64,000 bases of DNA, taken from Cryptomeria japonica (lineage: Eukaryota; Streptophyta; Pinopsida; Cupressales; Cupressaceae). Made by a program: the position numbers and the translations under genes. The notes under the pieces are model-generated. The model saw nothing but the letters and a program-made list of their open reading frames with translations, was not told where the DNA came from and did no database searches. The stretch spans positions 693,910,083-693,974,082 of the forward strand of contig NC_081412.1 of NCBI RefSeq assembly GCF_030272615.1, given 5' to 3'. This document shows positions 10,640 through 22,640 of this stretch, one piece after another; within the stretch, counting starts at the first letter, position 1; each line of letters starts with the position of its first letter.

Positions 10640-11875
10640 TCCTCTAGTCATAACACCTTGATACTTATTCCCAATTATCTGACTTTCAGAGTGATTCAAT
10701 CTTGCATACCTCGATGTATTCACTTGCTGTTGTTCTTCAGTCACTATGGCATTCTCAGATGATGCCGGTGTGACTAGATCAAAATTTTGTACCAGTGTAT
10801 TAGGTGTAGGTTTATTTGTGATTATCTCAACTACCGATTTAGAGTCCATAGACCTTGAATTACCTCTAAACTGTTCATAAATCTTCACATTTGCACTCTC
10901 AATGATTTTCTGCAATCTCTTATTAAAGCATCTATATGCCTTTCTCTTAGATGAATATCCAAGAAATATTCCTTCATCACTTCTAGGATTAAATTTGCCA
11001 ATATAATCATCTCTCCTAATATAACATTTTCTTCCAAATATTCTAAAATATTTAAGAGTAGGAGCATTACCAAACCATAGTTCATGAGGGGTCTTACTAG
11101 TTTCACCTTTGATGTGAACTCTATTGAATGTATAAACAGCAATATTGACTGTTTCTCTCCAATACACATGAGGTAGGTTTGCTTATGATATCATGCTTCT
11201 AGCTACATCCAAAATAGTTTTGTTCTTCCTTTCCACAACTCCATTTTGTTGGGGTGTCTGAGGTGCTGATAATTGTCATCTGATTCCATTCACTTCATAG
11301 AATGTATTAAATTCCTTAGATGTGAATTCACCTCCTTGATTTGATCTCAAACATTTGATTTTCTTACCGGTTTCATTCTCTACCATTAGCTTGACTAGTT
11401 TGACTTTCCCAAAAGCTTCCGATTTCTCCCTGAGAAAAGTAACCCAACACATTCTAGAATAATCATCAATGATTAGCATAAAATATCTATCTCCTTGTAA
11501 GCTTCTAGTTCTTGCTAGACCACATAAATCAATATGAATTAAGTCAAGAACATTATTGGATTTTTCTAGAATACTCTTAAAAGTTTCTCTAACTTGCTTT
11601 TCAAATTGACATTCCTTACATACCAGATTGTGAGGTTTAACAATCTTAGGTAAATCCCTTACTACCTTAGTTGTACTGATTTTCACAATGCAATCAAAAT
11701 TTACATGACAAAGTCTTTTATGACATAACCAACTTTCATCAATATGTGCAATCAAGCATGTTTTCTCATTTTTATTCAAATGAAAGATATTACCTCTAGT
11801 CTGATTACCAGTTGCAATTTCCAAATCAGTTCTATTCATGATTTTATAGTTACAATTCAAGTCATGATTTTGCAT
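10640..11875 (-). pseudogene. Copia integrase and linker
   Basis: The zinc-binding start is intact (HKRLCHVNF, then CKECQ). The first catalytic Asp is present in DLIHIDLCG. The second, expected as RSDNGGEF, reads RSNQGGEF, so the Asp has become Asn. The Glu region PQQNGVVERKN is present. The C-terminal copia motif IFGRKCYIRRDD with DEGIFLGYSSKRKAYRC follows. Stops fall near 11272 and 11178. A low-complexity linker (about 10640-10870) leads to RT. Loss of a catalytic Asp alone would abolish integration. Confidence 0.9.
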
Positions 11876-12315
11876 TTACCATTCTTGCATTGTAACTGAA
11901 ATCCCTTTTCAACTAATTGACTAACACTCAAAATATTATGCTTCAAACCTTCAACATAATAAACGTTGTCAGTATTGTGCTTACCATCAAAAGATACAGT
12001 GCCTTTTCCTCTGATCAAACAAGCTTTATCATCCCCAAATCTTACTAGACCTCCATTGTATTCCTGAAAAATTAAGAATTTACTTTTATCACCAGTCATA
12101 TGATGTGAACATCCCGAATCAATGATCCATTCATCCTTTTCTTCAGTTTTAGCTGCCAAGGCCTGCTCTACCAGTTGAATAGTAGGTGTCGATTGATCTT
12201 CTATTATTGCAAAAAAATCCCATCCATTGTCTGACAGTTACTCATCGAAATCATGAGTAACTCCTTCATCAACATAGTAACATGATTTGTCTCTATTCTT
12301 CTTAAATCTGTATCT
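11857..12315 (-). pseudogene. Copia protease
   Basis: DEWIIDSGCSHHMTGDKSKF contains the aspartic protease DSG motif in its usual copia setting. It is followed by FGDDKACLIRGKGTVSF and VYYVEGLKHNILSVSQL, all standard copia protease landmarks. A stop at about 12238-12240 and another at about 12316 separate it from gag. It would have cut the gag-pol polyprotein inside the particle. Confidence 0.9.
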
Positions 12316-13248
12316 CTAATATTCAAGGTTAGGCTTATATGTTCTTTTAGCTTCTTTCAATCTTGCATGTCTATCAGGACACCTAGATGCCAAATGACTA
12401 ATTTTATTGCATTTAAAACATTTTAATGGTGCTTTACCTTCATACTTACTTCCAACTAGACCTTTAGGCATTTTCCTTGCAAATAGTGCTTCAAGCTCTT
12501 CAAGTTCTTCATTCTCTCTTCTGATTTCTTCAAGTTCTCTACCATAGAGTGCTTTCCAATTAGATTTTTTAGATAATGATGATGATGTTGTAGACGACAA
12601 ATATTTTAAAGCCAAATCTATCTTAATTGTAGAAACATGACCAAATTCCTCAAGTTCAAAAGCTGAAAGTTTTCCAACCAAAGTATCTCTAGATACTGAT
12701 GTATTAGGCATTGTTCTCAATTCATTAATAGCAGTTAATTTCATTTTGTATGTCGGTGGCAATGCTATTAAAACTTTAGAAATAATTTCATCTTCACTTA
12801 AGGATCCTCCACAACATTGTATACCCAAAACAATTTCATTAACTCTTTCCATAAAAGCAGAAATCATTTCATCTTCTTCCATTTTCAGATTTTCATACCT
12901 AGCCCGGAAGCATTCCATTTTTGCAATTTTGGCAGTGGTATCACCTTCATTTATTGTCTACAATTTATCCCAAATAACTTTAGCAGTAGATTGGTTTCAT
13001 AATCCCATGATTTGTTGATCTGATAATGTGCTCAAAAGTGCTTCTCTTACTTTGCAATCATTGTCCTGATCTTTAGCCAAGGTTGGTGGATTAGGTTGAC
13101 TCTTTCTAGGACCAACATAGTCATTCTTTGTAACATCCCATATGTCTTTTCCAATGCAATTCAGATGTGTCTCCATTCTGATCTTCCATATAACATACTT
13201 AGTTCCATCAGGCTTCAGACTGTCTTTCCTGAAATAGTTAGTTTCCAT
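12316..13248 (-). pseudogene. Copia gag
   Basis: It starts METNYFRKDSLKPDGTKYVIW, typical of copia gag. The capsid part follows (MECFRARYENLKMEEDEMIS, then DEIISKVLIALPPTYKM), then the zinc knuckle CFKCNKISHLASRC, in which the usual Gly is Ser. Stops occur near 12996 and 12961, so the capsid N-terminus and body are in separate open frames. The initiator lies about 45 bp downstream of the primer-binding site in the element sense, as expected. Confidence 0.92.
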
Positions 13249-13291
13249 AGAATCTCCTCAAGCTGTTAAACTTCTACAAAAAGAGGACTTA

Positions 13292-13303
13292 GCTTTGATA
13301 CCA
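13292..13303 (-). other. Primer-binding site of the minus copia element
   Basis: The minus strand reads TGGTATCAAAGC, one change from TGGTATCAGAGC, the initiator-methionine tRNA site of most plant copia elements. It lies two bases from the LTR end at 13306. Confidence 0.9.
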
Positions 13304-13305
13304 AT

Positions 13306-14364
13306 TGTGAGGACCCAGAGGCAACTAAGAGGGGGGGAGGTGAATCAGTTATCTATTAATTTCAACCCAAAAATAACTTAACCAAACTTAGTGCATAATA
13401 CCAGTAAACCAAACTTAATGCCGATAGACAGTTTAATAGTTAATAACAATACCGGTAAAGTTTAATGCATGAAATAGAAAGACAAATAACATTCACAACA
13501 CATAACACAAATATTTGTACATGGAAACCCTGTAAGGGGAAAACCATGGTGGGAAACCTTACCCACAATTAGATGATACTATTGTAGATAGTATGTGTGT
13601 ACAAATGGGGTCTGCACATGTAGAAAGGCCAATTGCCTAGAGCTCACTGCTTAATTACAAAATGGGAGTCACACTGACTACAATTGGATGGTTAAATCCA
13701 ATGATAATGTACTGCTCAAAGTAGCATCTTCATATGTTGGATTCAGTACCAGTTAAGCTCTGATTGTCTTCTTCATACCTTCCTTGAATCTTTAAATGTT
13801 GTCAATGTGTATAGCTCTACTTATATTCACATATACCTTATTACAATCCTCTACCACACCTTCTTCTTAATCTCACAAATGAGATCTTACATATATACCA
13901 AAACCTAAGACCAAATGTGTAGGTCGGCTCACTAAGAATATTACAATTAAATCAATTACAAATGAATCAATATGTGATGCATCATGTCGGCTCAATGCAT
14001 TTACAATAATAAACAATCAATAAAACATCTACATAACGTGTCATGCTGATCTGGAATAGATAATTCTTGCTGGTCCATAACCTAGACCTATTTGCCGGTA
14101 ACAACAAGTATGTAAACTTGATTAGATCAATAACCAAATCACCAAAACCAAGTATCCAAATGATGTCTTCGACATAACCAAGTAATCTCCAGATGATAAC
14201 AAATCATCCTTAGTGCCGGTGAACAATATAACCTGCCAGTGAACAAGATACCGGTGACTGTGCATAAGTCATTGAACATGCCGGTGAACATAACCAAAGA
14301 TCTCTAGAAGGATAAGTGTTGACATCAATAACAAAACCAATGCAACACATCCATAATACCAACA
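13306..14364 (-). mobile_element. 5' LTR of the minus-strand copia element
   Basis: This is the direct-repeat partner of 7622-8675. On the plus strand it starts TGTGAGGACCC and ends CATAATACCAACA, giving intact TG and CA ends. Differences from the partner are scattered substitutions with a few small indels. The U5 stem-loop is at 13322-13350 with one mismatched pair and the conserved box is at 13518-13553. Confidence 0.95.
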
Positions 14365-14369
14365 TTATC

Positions 14370-14888
14370 TTTTAGGTATGTATAAGTTTGGCCATAGCAG
14401 GAGGAATCATGCCCAACAAGGTGACAAATAGTTTGGGAATCTAGACAGTTATGGGCAGGGTAAAAAAACTCTTCCACTAGGAATTCATAACACTCTTTAT
14501 TTTCCTGTGTCTGAAGTAGAGAAGAAAGTGTTGCCATGGCATCTATTTCTTTGTTTTCATTCCTCAAAATCTTCTCAAAAGTGATTTCTACAAAATTCTT
14601 CTTGAAATCATTTACCATCTTTTTATAAGTCATTAATTTGTCATCCTTTGTTTGGTGATCATCATTAATTTGATTGATGACAATCTGAGAGTCTCCAGAG
14701 ACTTGAAGTTGTGTAATGTTCCATTCTATGGCCATCTTTATACCTATGACCAAAGCTTCATATTCTGTTGTATTGTTGGTGCATGGAAAGCTTAATTTGT
14801 ACACTTTTGGAATTGTATGACCTTGAGGCGTGATTAAAGGAATGCCTTCTCCTGATCCATGTTGTGTATATGAACCATCAAAGTACAA
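14370..14888 (-). pseudogene. Archaeal-type RNase H (aRNH) of the Tat-like element
   Basis: The minus strand encodes YFDGSYTQHGSGEGIPLI (first Asp in DGS), then CTNNTTEYEALVIGIKMAIE (catalytic Glu), then VSGDSQIVINQIN (second Asp) and NENKEIDAMATLSS. This is the second RNase H, the kind also found in Tat-group elements, placed between the ordinary RNase H and integrase. All four acidic landmarks appear present. The codons at the low-coordinate end of the open frame belong to the copia LTR inserted at 14364. Confidence 0.9.
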
Positions 14889-16200
14889 TCACCATGTGTT
14901 TGTGGTGACCATTAGGATATTAGCATCTAGAAATTCAATGTGTAAAGGATGATCATCTTGAAGCTGTGCCTCTACTAGTTGGTTTGCAATGACTTCCCCC
15001 TTGATGGCTTTTCTATCCACATACTCAATATCAAACTCACTTAGGATCATGATCCATTTTGATAATCTTTCTATTAATGTTGCCTTACTGAGTAAAACTT
15101 ATGGATCGATTTTAGCAATCAACTTGATGGAGTGAGATACTAGATAGTGTCTCATTTTTTGAGAAGCAAACACTACTGCCAAGAATGCTTTTTCTGTTGG
15201 TGAATAGTTGAGATCATATTCCACTAGTGTTCTTCTAATGTAGTAGATGGCTCATTCTTTTACTTCATTATCCTATTGTGTGAGCAAAACTACTAATGAT
15301 ACTTCTATGATTGATACATATAGTAACAATGACTTTCCTAGAATCGGTGACATTAGGAAGAGTGGTTGCATGAGATAGGCCTTGATCTTGTTGAATGCTT
15401 CTTCACATTGATGGTCCCACTTGAAATTAATATTTTTGTGCAAGAGATGAGTAAATGGTTGACATTTATCTGCTAGTTGAGCAATAAATCTTTTGATTAA
15501 CTGTAGTCTTCCTTGGAGTGATCTGAGTTGACTGATATTCCTGGGAGATGCCATTTCCATGATTGCTTTGACCTTAGTTGGATCTACTTTGATACCTCTA
15601 GCTAAAACAATGTATCCCAATAGCTTGCCTAAAGTAAACACTAAAGACACATTTCTTGGGATTTCACCGTAGCTTTTACTATTCTAACCAGTCAAAGATC
15701 TTTTCCAGTATCCCTATATGTTCTTCTCTATTGTATGATTTGGCCAATATGTCATCCACATAGTCTTCCATGAATGTATGCATCAAGTCATAGAATATCA
15801 TTGTCATAGCTCTCTGATATGTAGCACCTATGTTTTTTAGTCCAAAAGGCATGACGTTCCAGCAGAAAGTACCCCATAGACATGCGAAAGCTGTCTTTTC
15901 TTGATCTTCAGGTGCTATTTTAATTTAATTGTATCCAGAGAAACCATCCATTAGAGGAAACATGGAGTGTCCAGTAGTTAAATCCATAATGATGTCAGTG
16001 TTAGGTAAAGAAAAGTCATCCTTTGGACATGCAATATTAATATCTTTGAAGTCTATGCATACTCTGATACTTTTATCTGGTTTGGAAATAGGAACGATGT
16101 TTGATACCCATTGAGGATATGCTATAGGTTTGATGAATCCTACATCCAATAATTTCTTTAGTTCTTCTTTGACCAAAAGAGCGATATGAGGATGTATCTT
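14889..16200 (-). pseudogene. Gypsy reverse transcriptase and RNase H (Tat-like element)
   Basis: RT landmarks from 16176 downward are LLDVGFIKPIAYPQWVSNIV, SIRVCIDFKDINIACPKDDF, MDGFSGYN then a stop then IKIAPEDQEKTAF, and the active site EDYVDDILAKS (about 15745-15768). RNase H follows: LEVDP-like spacer, CEEAFNKIKAYL, then YYIRRTLVEYDLNYSPTEKA and HYLVSHSIKLIAKIDP, and ILSEFDIEYVDRKAIKGEVI. Stops break it at about 15922, 15668, 15270, 15244 and 15102. The order RT, RH, aRNH is seen directly. Confidence 0.93.
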
Positions 16201-17522
16201 CCTTCATTTTTGTTTAGCTGGTTTGGCTCTTGGACTGACATTTAAGTGATGCACAATAAGCTCTAGATCCAACCCTGGCATGTCTGCATATGACTAGGTG
16301 AAATTGATTTGCCGTCATTTGAAGAATTCCATATATTGCTGAATTTTTTGTTCTCATAGAGAAGTTGCTGGATGTAGAATCTTTGGTTGCTTTGTTGTCC
16401 CAATGTTAACTATCTATGTTAGTTCGATCAATATGGATGACCTTTCTTGATATTATTCAGGTAAGGTGTCAAATCTCCCATCTTTTGGCACCTCAAGGAG
16501 GTTTTCATTGTTAGATGCATCCTTTCTTTTTACTTTTTCCTGGTCTAATATTGCTAGTAAATGGTTTTCAGCATTAGACCTAATATTGTTTTCTTTATTT
16601 TCCTTTTTTCATCTAGGAGATTTGGCACCCACTTGACTGGAAGATGCGTTGTTGAAATTCCTAGTGAAAGTTGTTGTGGGTTCGATTGCATTAAGATACA
16701 AGGATATGCCATGGTCATTAGGAAAGGTATTAATGGCACTATGTCTTTCATTTTCCTAATCAATAAGTTCAGGGTGAATTAGAGGTAAGGGGTCCTTAGG
16801 TTGAGATGTTTCAAGGGTATCAAAGGTCATGATAGATATGTCAAATTTTTTGATATGTACTTCAATGTCTAGAATGGTACTATCGTTAGAATGACCTCTT
16901 GCAAGTATCTCTTGATTGTCCTTGATTAAACCCAAGTCAACCGAATGTGATTCTAATTCAAGTGGGCTAGTTCCTAATGTTTACTATGCATACGTGTGAA
17001 CTACATAGAATCCTACGTCTTCTTAAAAGAAAGTTTTCTTCAGCTGATTCTTTAGAATGATAGGAATCCCATTCCCATTCATTAGAATCTGTCTCACTTG
17101 CATCTTGCAATCTACAGATTTGTTCATATAGTGTTTGATTTTTTTCTTCTATTTTTCTTGCTATATCTTTTATTCTCTCATATTTAGCTTCTTTTGGACT
17201 GAGATTGAGTTATGTCAACCTTGTTATCAACTCTCCTTGATTTGTACTAGCTTCTTGCTTTATTGATTGAGAGTTAATTTTGTTTGGGAGGTACCTTTAG
17301 TTTTTTTTCTTGTTGATTAGAAGCTTGCTTATTTTTCCATTTCATGTTTGTTTGTTCTCATTGCTTGGTAGCTGTTTCTTCCCTTTCAATTGCAAGTTGC
17401 TCTTGTGTGTTTTCATATTCATCTTGTTGTTGGCTAGAAGATGTGTTCTCTGGTAGAGTAACTTGTCCATACCCTGAGCCTGATTTGTCTATAGCTTGCT
17501 AAGTATGAGGTTGGATAGGTTC
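16201..17522 (-). pseudogene. Inter-domain region of gypsy pol, degraded
   Basis: This stretch lies between the G-patch-like segment and RT on the minus strand. Short open pieces exist (for example 16554-16763), but I recognise no domain. It probably corresponds to the long spacer between protease and RT of Tat elements. No competing gene is seen on the plus strand. Confidence 0.45.
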
Positions 17523-17873
17523 TCAAATACCTTCTTTTCTTTTTTCTATAGGACCTATTCTGGTGTATCCCATTTTTTGAAGGATGTTAAATCTTTTTCC
17601 ATACTTTTCTATAGGTATTCTAACATTGTTGATCTTTTGTTGGACTTCTTTATCCCTGTATAGCCACTGTAGAAAATCTTTGTCTTTTTTTTCCTTTGAT
17701 AAGGTCCTAGCACTAACAAATGTTCCATCAAATATTGGAAGATGTTTGACAATTGGTTGTTGTTTAGAGTTTGATGGTTTTCCATAGTACTTAGGAGAAA
17801 GTGGTAATTGTAATAGTGAATATTCTTCGTTCCCTTGATCTCTTAGTTGCATTTGTTTCTCCATACTTGACAA
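17523..17873 (-). pseudogene. G-patch-like segment of gypsy pol
   Basis: The minus strand gives FNILQKMGYTRIGPIEKRKE, which resembles a G-patch (MGY..GxGxGK..xG) with two expected glycines changed. It follows VSARTLSKEKKDKDFLQWLY. G-patch segments downstream of retroviral-type proteases are known in several retroelements. Its placement after the protease fits. Confidence 0.5.
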
Positions 17874-18069
17874 AATTGAGGCAAATGATTTTTATTTGGA
17901 TTGTGTGTTCTAAGATGATGCCTCCCTATTATGAGGAACAATGACCTCTTGAGCTAGTTTTAGATTACTGTAGTATTGAAATAAATTTGAATCTACTGAG
18001 ATCATGATTTCCTACCCATTGTAGGGAAATTTTAGGCACTGATGATATATTGATGGAACAACTTGTATG

Positions 18070-18549
18070 TCATGTATCTAGGGTCTTCCCAAGAGTATGT
18101 TGTATGATAAGTCCAATTCTAGAACTTGGCATGTTGTGTCTTTCTGCAAAGGTCCCACTCTGAATGGGTAATATCACAATTACTTTAGAATAATGCTCTT
18201 CTTCATCATATGCTTTGATGGTGATCTTTTTCTGGAGATCAACTGCATCTTCTGAATAACTTAGAGCATGAACAAGACTCAATGAGAAAATGTTTAAGCC
18301 AACTTCACCATCTATTAGGACACGTTTAACGCGTGTTTTGTGAATGAGGACTTCAATATGCAAGGGAGCATTATGGGGATGTTGCAAGGACATGTCATCT
18401 TCTTTGGTAAATGATAAGTAGTGAGGGGTTGTGAGGTATACCACCATGGTTTGGAATTGATCTATAAGAAGATCTTTGGACACTGTTATATCTACTAATG
18501 CTCTTTCTAGAATTTCTTTGTGTGTAGGTGAAAGCTTTATAAGTTCCAA
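18070..18549 (-). pseudogene. Gypsy aspartic protease
   Basis: The block LHIEVLIHKTRVKRVLIDGE followed by VGLNIFSL is the Tat-type protease core, normally VLIDGGAG or similar; the residue after DG is Glu. VIVILPIQSGTF is the second strand of the fold. A stop separates it from gag at about 18571. It would have matured the gag-pol polyprotein. Confidence 0.78.
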
Positions 18550-18573
18550 GATGGATATTTGCGTGGGATTTTT

Positions 18574-20100
18574 CTATAGTTGATCCACTAGATTGTATTG
18601 TTTTGTAGTGGATGACATTTTAGTTGTAGGATCTGATAAAATAACTTTGGCTTTGCTTCTTGTGATAACATGAGCGGGTTCTTGATATTGTTTCTCTTTA
18701 ACCATGATCACATTTACCATATTGTCATATGTATAAGCATAGTGCACCTTTTCTTTACCTTTACCGTTATGCATTGTTGATGATTCACCCTTCTCATAGT
18801 TAGGAAGAAGTGTTTTGAAAGTTGTGTGAGATTCATTTGTCATATATCCATCCATAGTTATCACTCCATTATCAATCAAATCTTGGATGACATATTTTAA
18901 CCATTGACAAGCATATGTTTGGTGTCCTTTGTTTTGATGGAAATCACAATATTGGTTGTCATTCCACCAAGCAAGTTTTACCTTGGGTTCAAAGTTTCTT
19001 GCTTTTGGCAAGGTAATCAACTTGTTTGTGAGAAGCGTCTTTAATGTCGACCCAAGTGGTTCACCAATGTTTGTAAATTTCCTTCGAAAGAAATTGTTGA
19101 AAGTTGATTTTTAATGATTGTTGTTTTGTTGAGTCGCTGCTAAGTGATTGGATAAATTAAAAACTAATTGCTTTGGTTTTACATTGTTGTTATTCACTAT
19201 CCTATCATTGACAACATTTTGATTTCTATTCCAAAATTTTGGCTTATCATTGTTGTTGCTATTATTGTTATTAGGAGGATGAACTCCTTCTTTGTATAGC
19301 TTCAACTCACCCTTCGTTACCATAGATTCTTCCATTTTGATTCCATTATCAATCATTTTTTCAAAATTTGGATGACATTGCATTTTCAGATTATAACTCA
19401 TTTGATCATTTAGGTTGTCAATGAATATATCCATTTTCTTGTATTTTGGCACTATACGAGGATATCATGAAACTAACCATCTCCATCTCTGTAGAAACAT
19501 CATGAAAGGTTCTCTACTCTTTTGTTTAGTATTACATAGGTCTAGCATTGTGACCTCACGTTGTATGTTGTAAGAGTATTGTGAAACAAATCTATCCACC
19601 AATTCTGTGAATGATCTAATTCCAGGTGGAATTTTGGAGAACCATTCCATAGTTAGTCCACTTAAGCTCTTTGGAAATAATCTCATCAGGTATGTATCCT
19701 CATCTAAAAACTCCATACTCATCGTGCAAAATTCTTGTATATGATCTTAGGGATCAGTGCTTCCATTATATTTATCATATCTCAGAGTGTCACAACCTGT
19801 AGGAAATTGTATCATGTTTAGATTTCTGTCGAATGGGTAATGACAGATTTCTAGAAGTGAATATCCTTGAATAGTTCCTCTCTGCATATCTTGAATCTGT
19901 GTTTGCAACGTTTGTATTTTTTGTGTAAGAGTTGTGAGAGCATTATCCACATGATTTATTCTTGCATAACCATGAGTTTGCGCTCTAGTATGATCTTGGT
20001 CTCTTCTCATATCATCCCGACTCTTTCTTGTGTCCTCATTAGATTTGGTATTATTGAGAATTTCTATGTTATCCATTTTTGGGAATGGAAGTTTTCTCAT
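18574..20100 (-). pseudogene. Gypsy gag (Tat-like element)
   Basis: From 20100 downward: an N-terminal coiled coil (TTLTQKIQTLQTQIQDMQ), the capsid start (PTGCDTLRYDKYNGSTDP), then YLMRLFPKSLSGLTMEWFSK and FVSQYSYNIQREVTMLDLC, the core retrotransposon gag region. Next comes an Asn-rich stretch (19200-19290) and a zinc-knuckle-like YCDFHQNKGHQTYACQWL. Stops lie near 19750, 19462 and 19110. Start is taken at the first Met of the open frame (20100), but an earlier start is possible. Confidence 0.85.
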
Positions 20101-20982
20101 TAGTTCTTATGTTATCAGGAATTGATGTGTCATCCTTTTTGTGACCAGAAATCTCCTCATTTCATTTGTTATCATGAAAAAGGTTACTTCTCCTTTATCC
20201 TAAATTGCTCACATCAAAATCTTGGGGGAGTGTAGCACTAGTTTTTGCTAACATTAGGAAGTATTTTTCTTTCTCTCCCTCTAGTATTTTATCCATAAAT
20301 TTATCGAATTTAGGATCTTTCTTGATTTATCTGATGTGTTGATCAGTTATCTCTTCTTCTTCTTCTTCTTGTATTTTGTTTTAGTATGCCATGTCCCTAT
20401 AATCTTCAGTCATTTAAAATGTTTGTATTTCTATTTTTTTGATCTTTTATCTTTGAGCCCTAGTTAAAATGGGCATACACATGTTCTAAATGCTTTGCGA
20501 GATTTAAATTTTCTATAATGTGTCGTAATAAGTGATCAATTATTGAGGTAAATATTATAGATGGATAAGACACGAAATGATCTTTTCAAGTATTTGCTTG
20601 TTTGCAAGTTTTTTGATCTTAGTTTTGGAGTGCAATTTTTTTTAATGTTTGATATGACTAGGTTCAATAGGAATGATATATCTTATGATAGAGAACAAGG
20701 TTAATCTGATCAAGTTTTGTAGTTTCGTGAAAAAGGATGATAGATCCTGATGAGAAACTATGTTTGAATGATCAGTTTATCAAATAAAATGTGATGTTGC
20801 ACTTTAAGAAGTTAGATCTTGAACTTGTTGGGAATGAATACTTGAGAAATTTTAGCGTGTCTAGTCTTGAATCTATTTTGACAGAAGGTAACCTAACTGA
20901 GTGACCCAAGAAGATGACCTAGTCTCTATGTTTGACTGTCTGAGAAATGGGTTGTTTTTGTTTTTTGATTTTAGTGCAGTTT
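20101..20982. other. Non-coding leader of the Tat-like element
   Basis: I see no coding sequence on either strand. It would be 5' untranslated leader between the 21-bp array and gag if the element limits proposed here are right. Confidence 0.4.
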
Positions 20983-22320
20983 ACCAAAAATGCTAACAAA
21001 ATGACCAAAAACGCTGCTATACTGACCAAAATTGCTGACAAACTGACTAGAAACATTGAGGAACAGACCAAAAATGCTACTATACTTACCAAAAATTCTA
21101 TGATGAAATGCAGTGACTCTAAATTTCAAAATAGTGATGTTTAGACTTAGCAAATTAGGTGTTTGAAATTAGGAGATTGTTATTTTGACCCAACTTTTTG
21201 TTTTTCAGACTTAGATAATTGATATTTAGACCTAGCAAGTGCAAACTAGGACATCTAGTGTTGAAACATGAGCAATTTGACATTCAACCCAAAAGAGTTG
21301 TTGATTATACCAAGATAGATAACATTTAGACCAAGAGAGCTATTGTTTAGACTAAGGACTTTGTTGTTTATACTAGGAACTCTACTATTTAGACCAGGAA
21401 CACTACTGTTGAGACCAAGAGAGTTGTTGTTTGGACTAAAAAATATGTTGTTTAGACCATAAAATCTATTGTTGAGACTAAGAGAGCTATTGCTTGGACT
21501 AGAAACTTTGTTGTTTAGACTAGAAACTCTACTGTTGAGACCAAGAGAGTTGTTGTTTAGACTAGAAACTCTGTTGCTTAGATGAAAAACTTTGTTGTTT
21601 AAAATTAAGATGTTGGAACTTAGACAATGGTTGTTTTGACTCGAAGAGTTGATGTGTAGATTGAGAAAATTGATGCTTATACCTAGCAAGCTCAATTGTG
21701 GAGAGTTAATGTTGAAATATGAGAAAGCTAACATTCATACCAAGAGAGTTGACATTTGGACTGTGAGAGATACTATTTCAACCAAAAACGTGATTGTTTG
21801 GAGCATGAGAGCTACTATTTGGACTAAAAGAGCGATTGTTTGGACCGAAAGAGCTACTGTTTGGACTGTGAGAGTGACTGTTTGGACCAAAAGTGATAAT
21901 GTTTGGACTATGAGAGCAATTGTTTGGACCGAAAGAGGGATTGTTTAGACCGTGAGAGCTACTGTTTGGATCGAAAGAGCTATTGTTTGGACTATGAGAG
22001 CTACTATTTGGACTGAAAGAGCTACTGTTTGGACTGAAAGAGTGACTGTTTGGATTGTGAGAGCTAGTGTTTGGACCGAATGAGCGACTGTTTGGACTGT
22101 GAGAGCTACTATTTGAATCGAAAGAGCGACTGTTTGGACTAAAAGAGCGGTTGTTTGGACCATGAGAGCTACTGTTTGGACTGAAAGAGAAAATATTTGG
22201 ATCATGAGAGCTACTATTTGGACTGAAAGAGCTATTGTTTGAACCATGAGAACTACTATTTGGACTGAAAGAGCGACTATTTGGATCGTGAGAGCTACTG
22301 TTTGGATCGAAAGAGCTAAT
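20983..22320. repeat. 21-bp minisatellite array in three diverged blocks
   Basis: Units are 21 bp throughout. The first block (20983-21110) has units like ACCAAAAATGCTACTATACT, the second (about 21310-21600) has ACTAGAAACTCTACTGTTTA, and the third (about 21740-22320) has GTTTGGACTGTGAGAGCTAC plus one base. In the third block units with TGTGAGAG and units with CGAAAGAG tend to alternate, giving a 42-bp higher order. Because 21 is a multiple of three, frames stay open and give heptads such as TVALSVQ on the minus strand. Short non-repetitive spacers separate the blocks. It sits upstream of gag in the sense of the gypsy element. Confidence 0.92.
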
Positions 22321-22622
22321 CTATTGTGAAACTTGTAAATTTGACAATTTGAAATTTGAGTTTGCATTTTTTGTTGTATTTCAATGGATGATATCTTGAC
22401 TTGACTTACAAACACAAAATTCAGATTGTATTTTTGTCCCAAAGGACACATAAAGTGTATGTTCATGAAGCTTTAAATAAAGCCCAAATTTTCATGGGTT
22501 TTGAACAATTGAAAACACATCATTCACACTCTTGGTACCCTATCAGCTCACACTTGGTACCCTATCAACTCACACAACCTTGTCACCCCCTAAATGGCAC
22601 CCATGTTTTTGCCTTTGTGAGA
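22321..22622. other. Non-coding stretch
   Basis: No gene or repeat family recognised. A short duplication, CACTTGGTACCCTATCA and CTCTTGGTACCCTATCA, occurs at about 22530-22570. Confidence 0.4.
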
Positions 22623-22637
22623 GCTAGTGGAGTCCCA
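22623..22637 (-). other. Weak primer-binding-site candidate
   Basis: The minus strand reads TGGGACTCCACTAGC, similar to the TGGNGACTC..CTGGGG sites of Tat/Ogre-type elements but with one base missing and further mismatches. A TG on the plus strand at 22641 would then be the LTR end. Confidence 0.3.
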
Positions 22638-22640
22638 TTA

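Larger units (their letters stand above)
7622..14364 (-). mobile_element. Complete minus-strand Ty1/copia element nested in the gypsy pol gene
   Basis: Two direct repeats of about 1.05 kb (7622-8675 and 13306-14364) flank gag, protease, integrase, RT and RNase H, in copia order on the minus strand. The 5 bp before 7622 (7617-7621) and after 14364 (14365-14369) are both TTATC, a clean target duplication, and the gypsy reading frame continues across the gap. A primer-binding site lies next to the 5' LTR and a purine tract next to the 3' LTR. The internal region is broken by stops and the integrase has lost one catalytic Asp, so the element is dead. Confidence 0.95.

Noticed and set aside
20983-22320. 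Possible CRISPR array
   Set aside because: Units are contiguous 21-bp tandem repeats without spacers, in plant DNA; this is a minisatellite.
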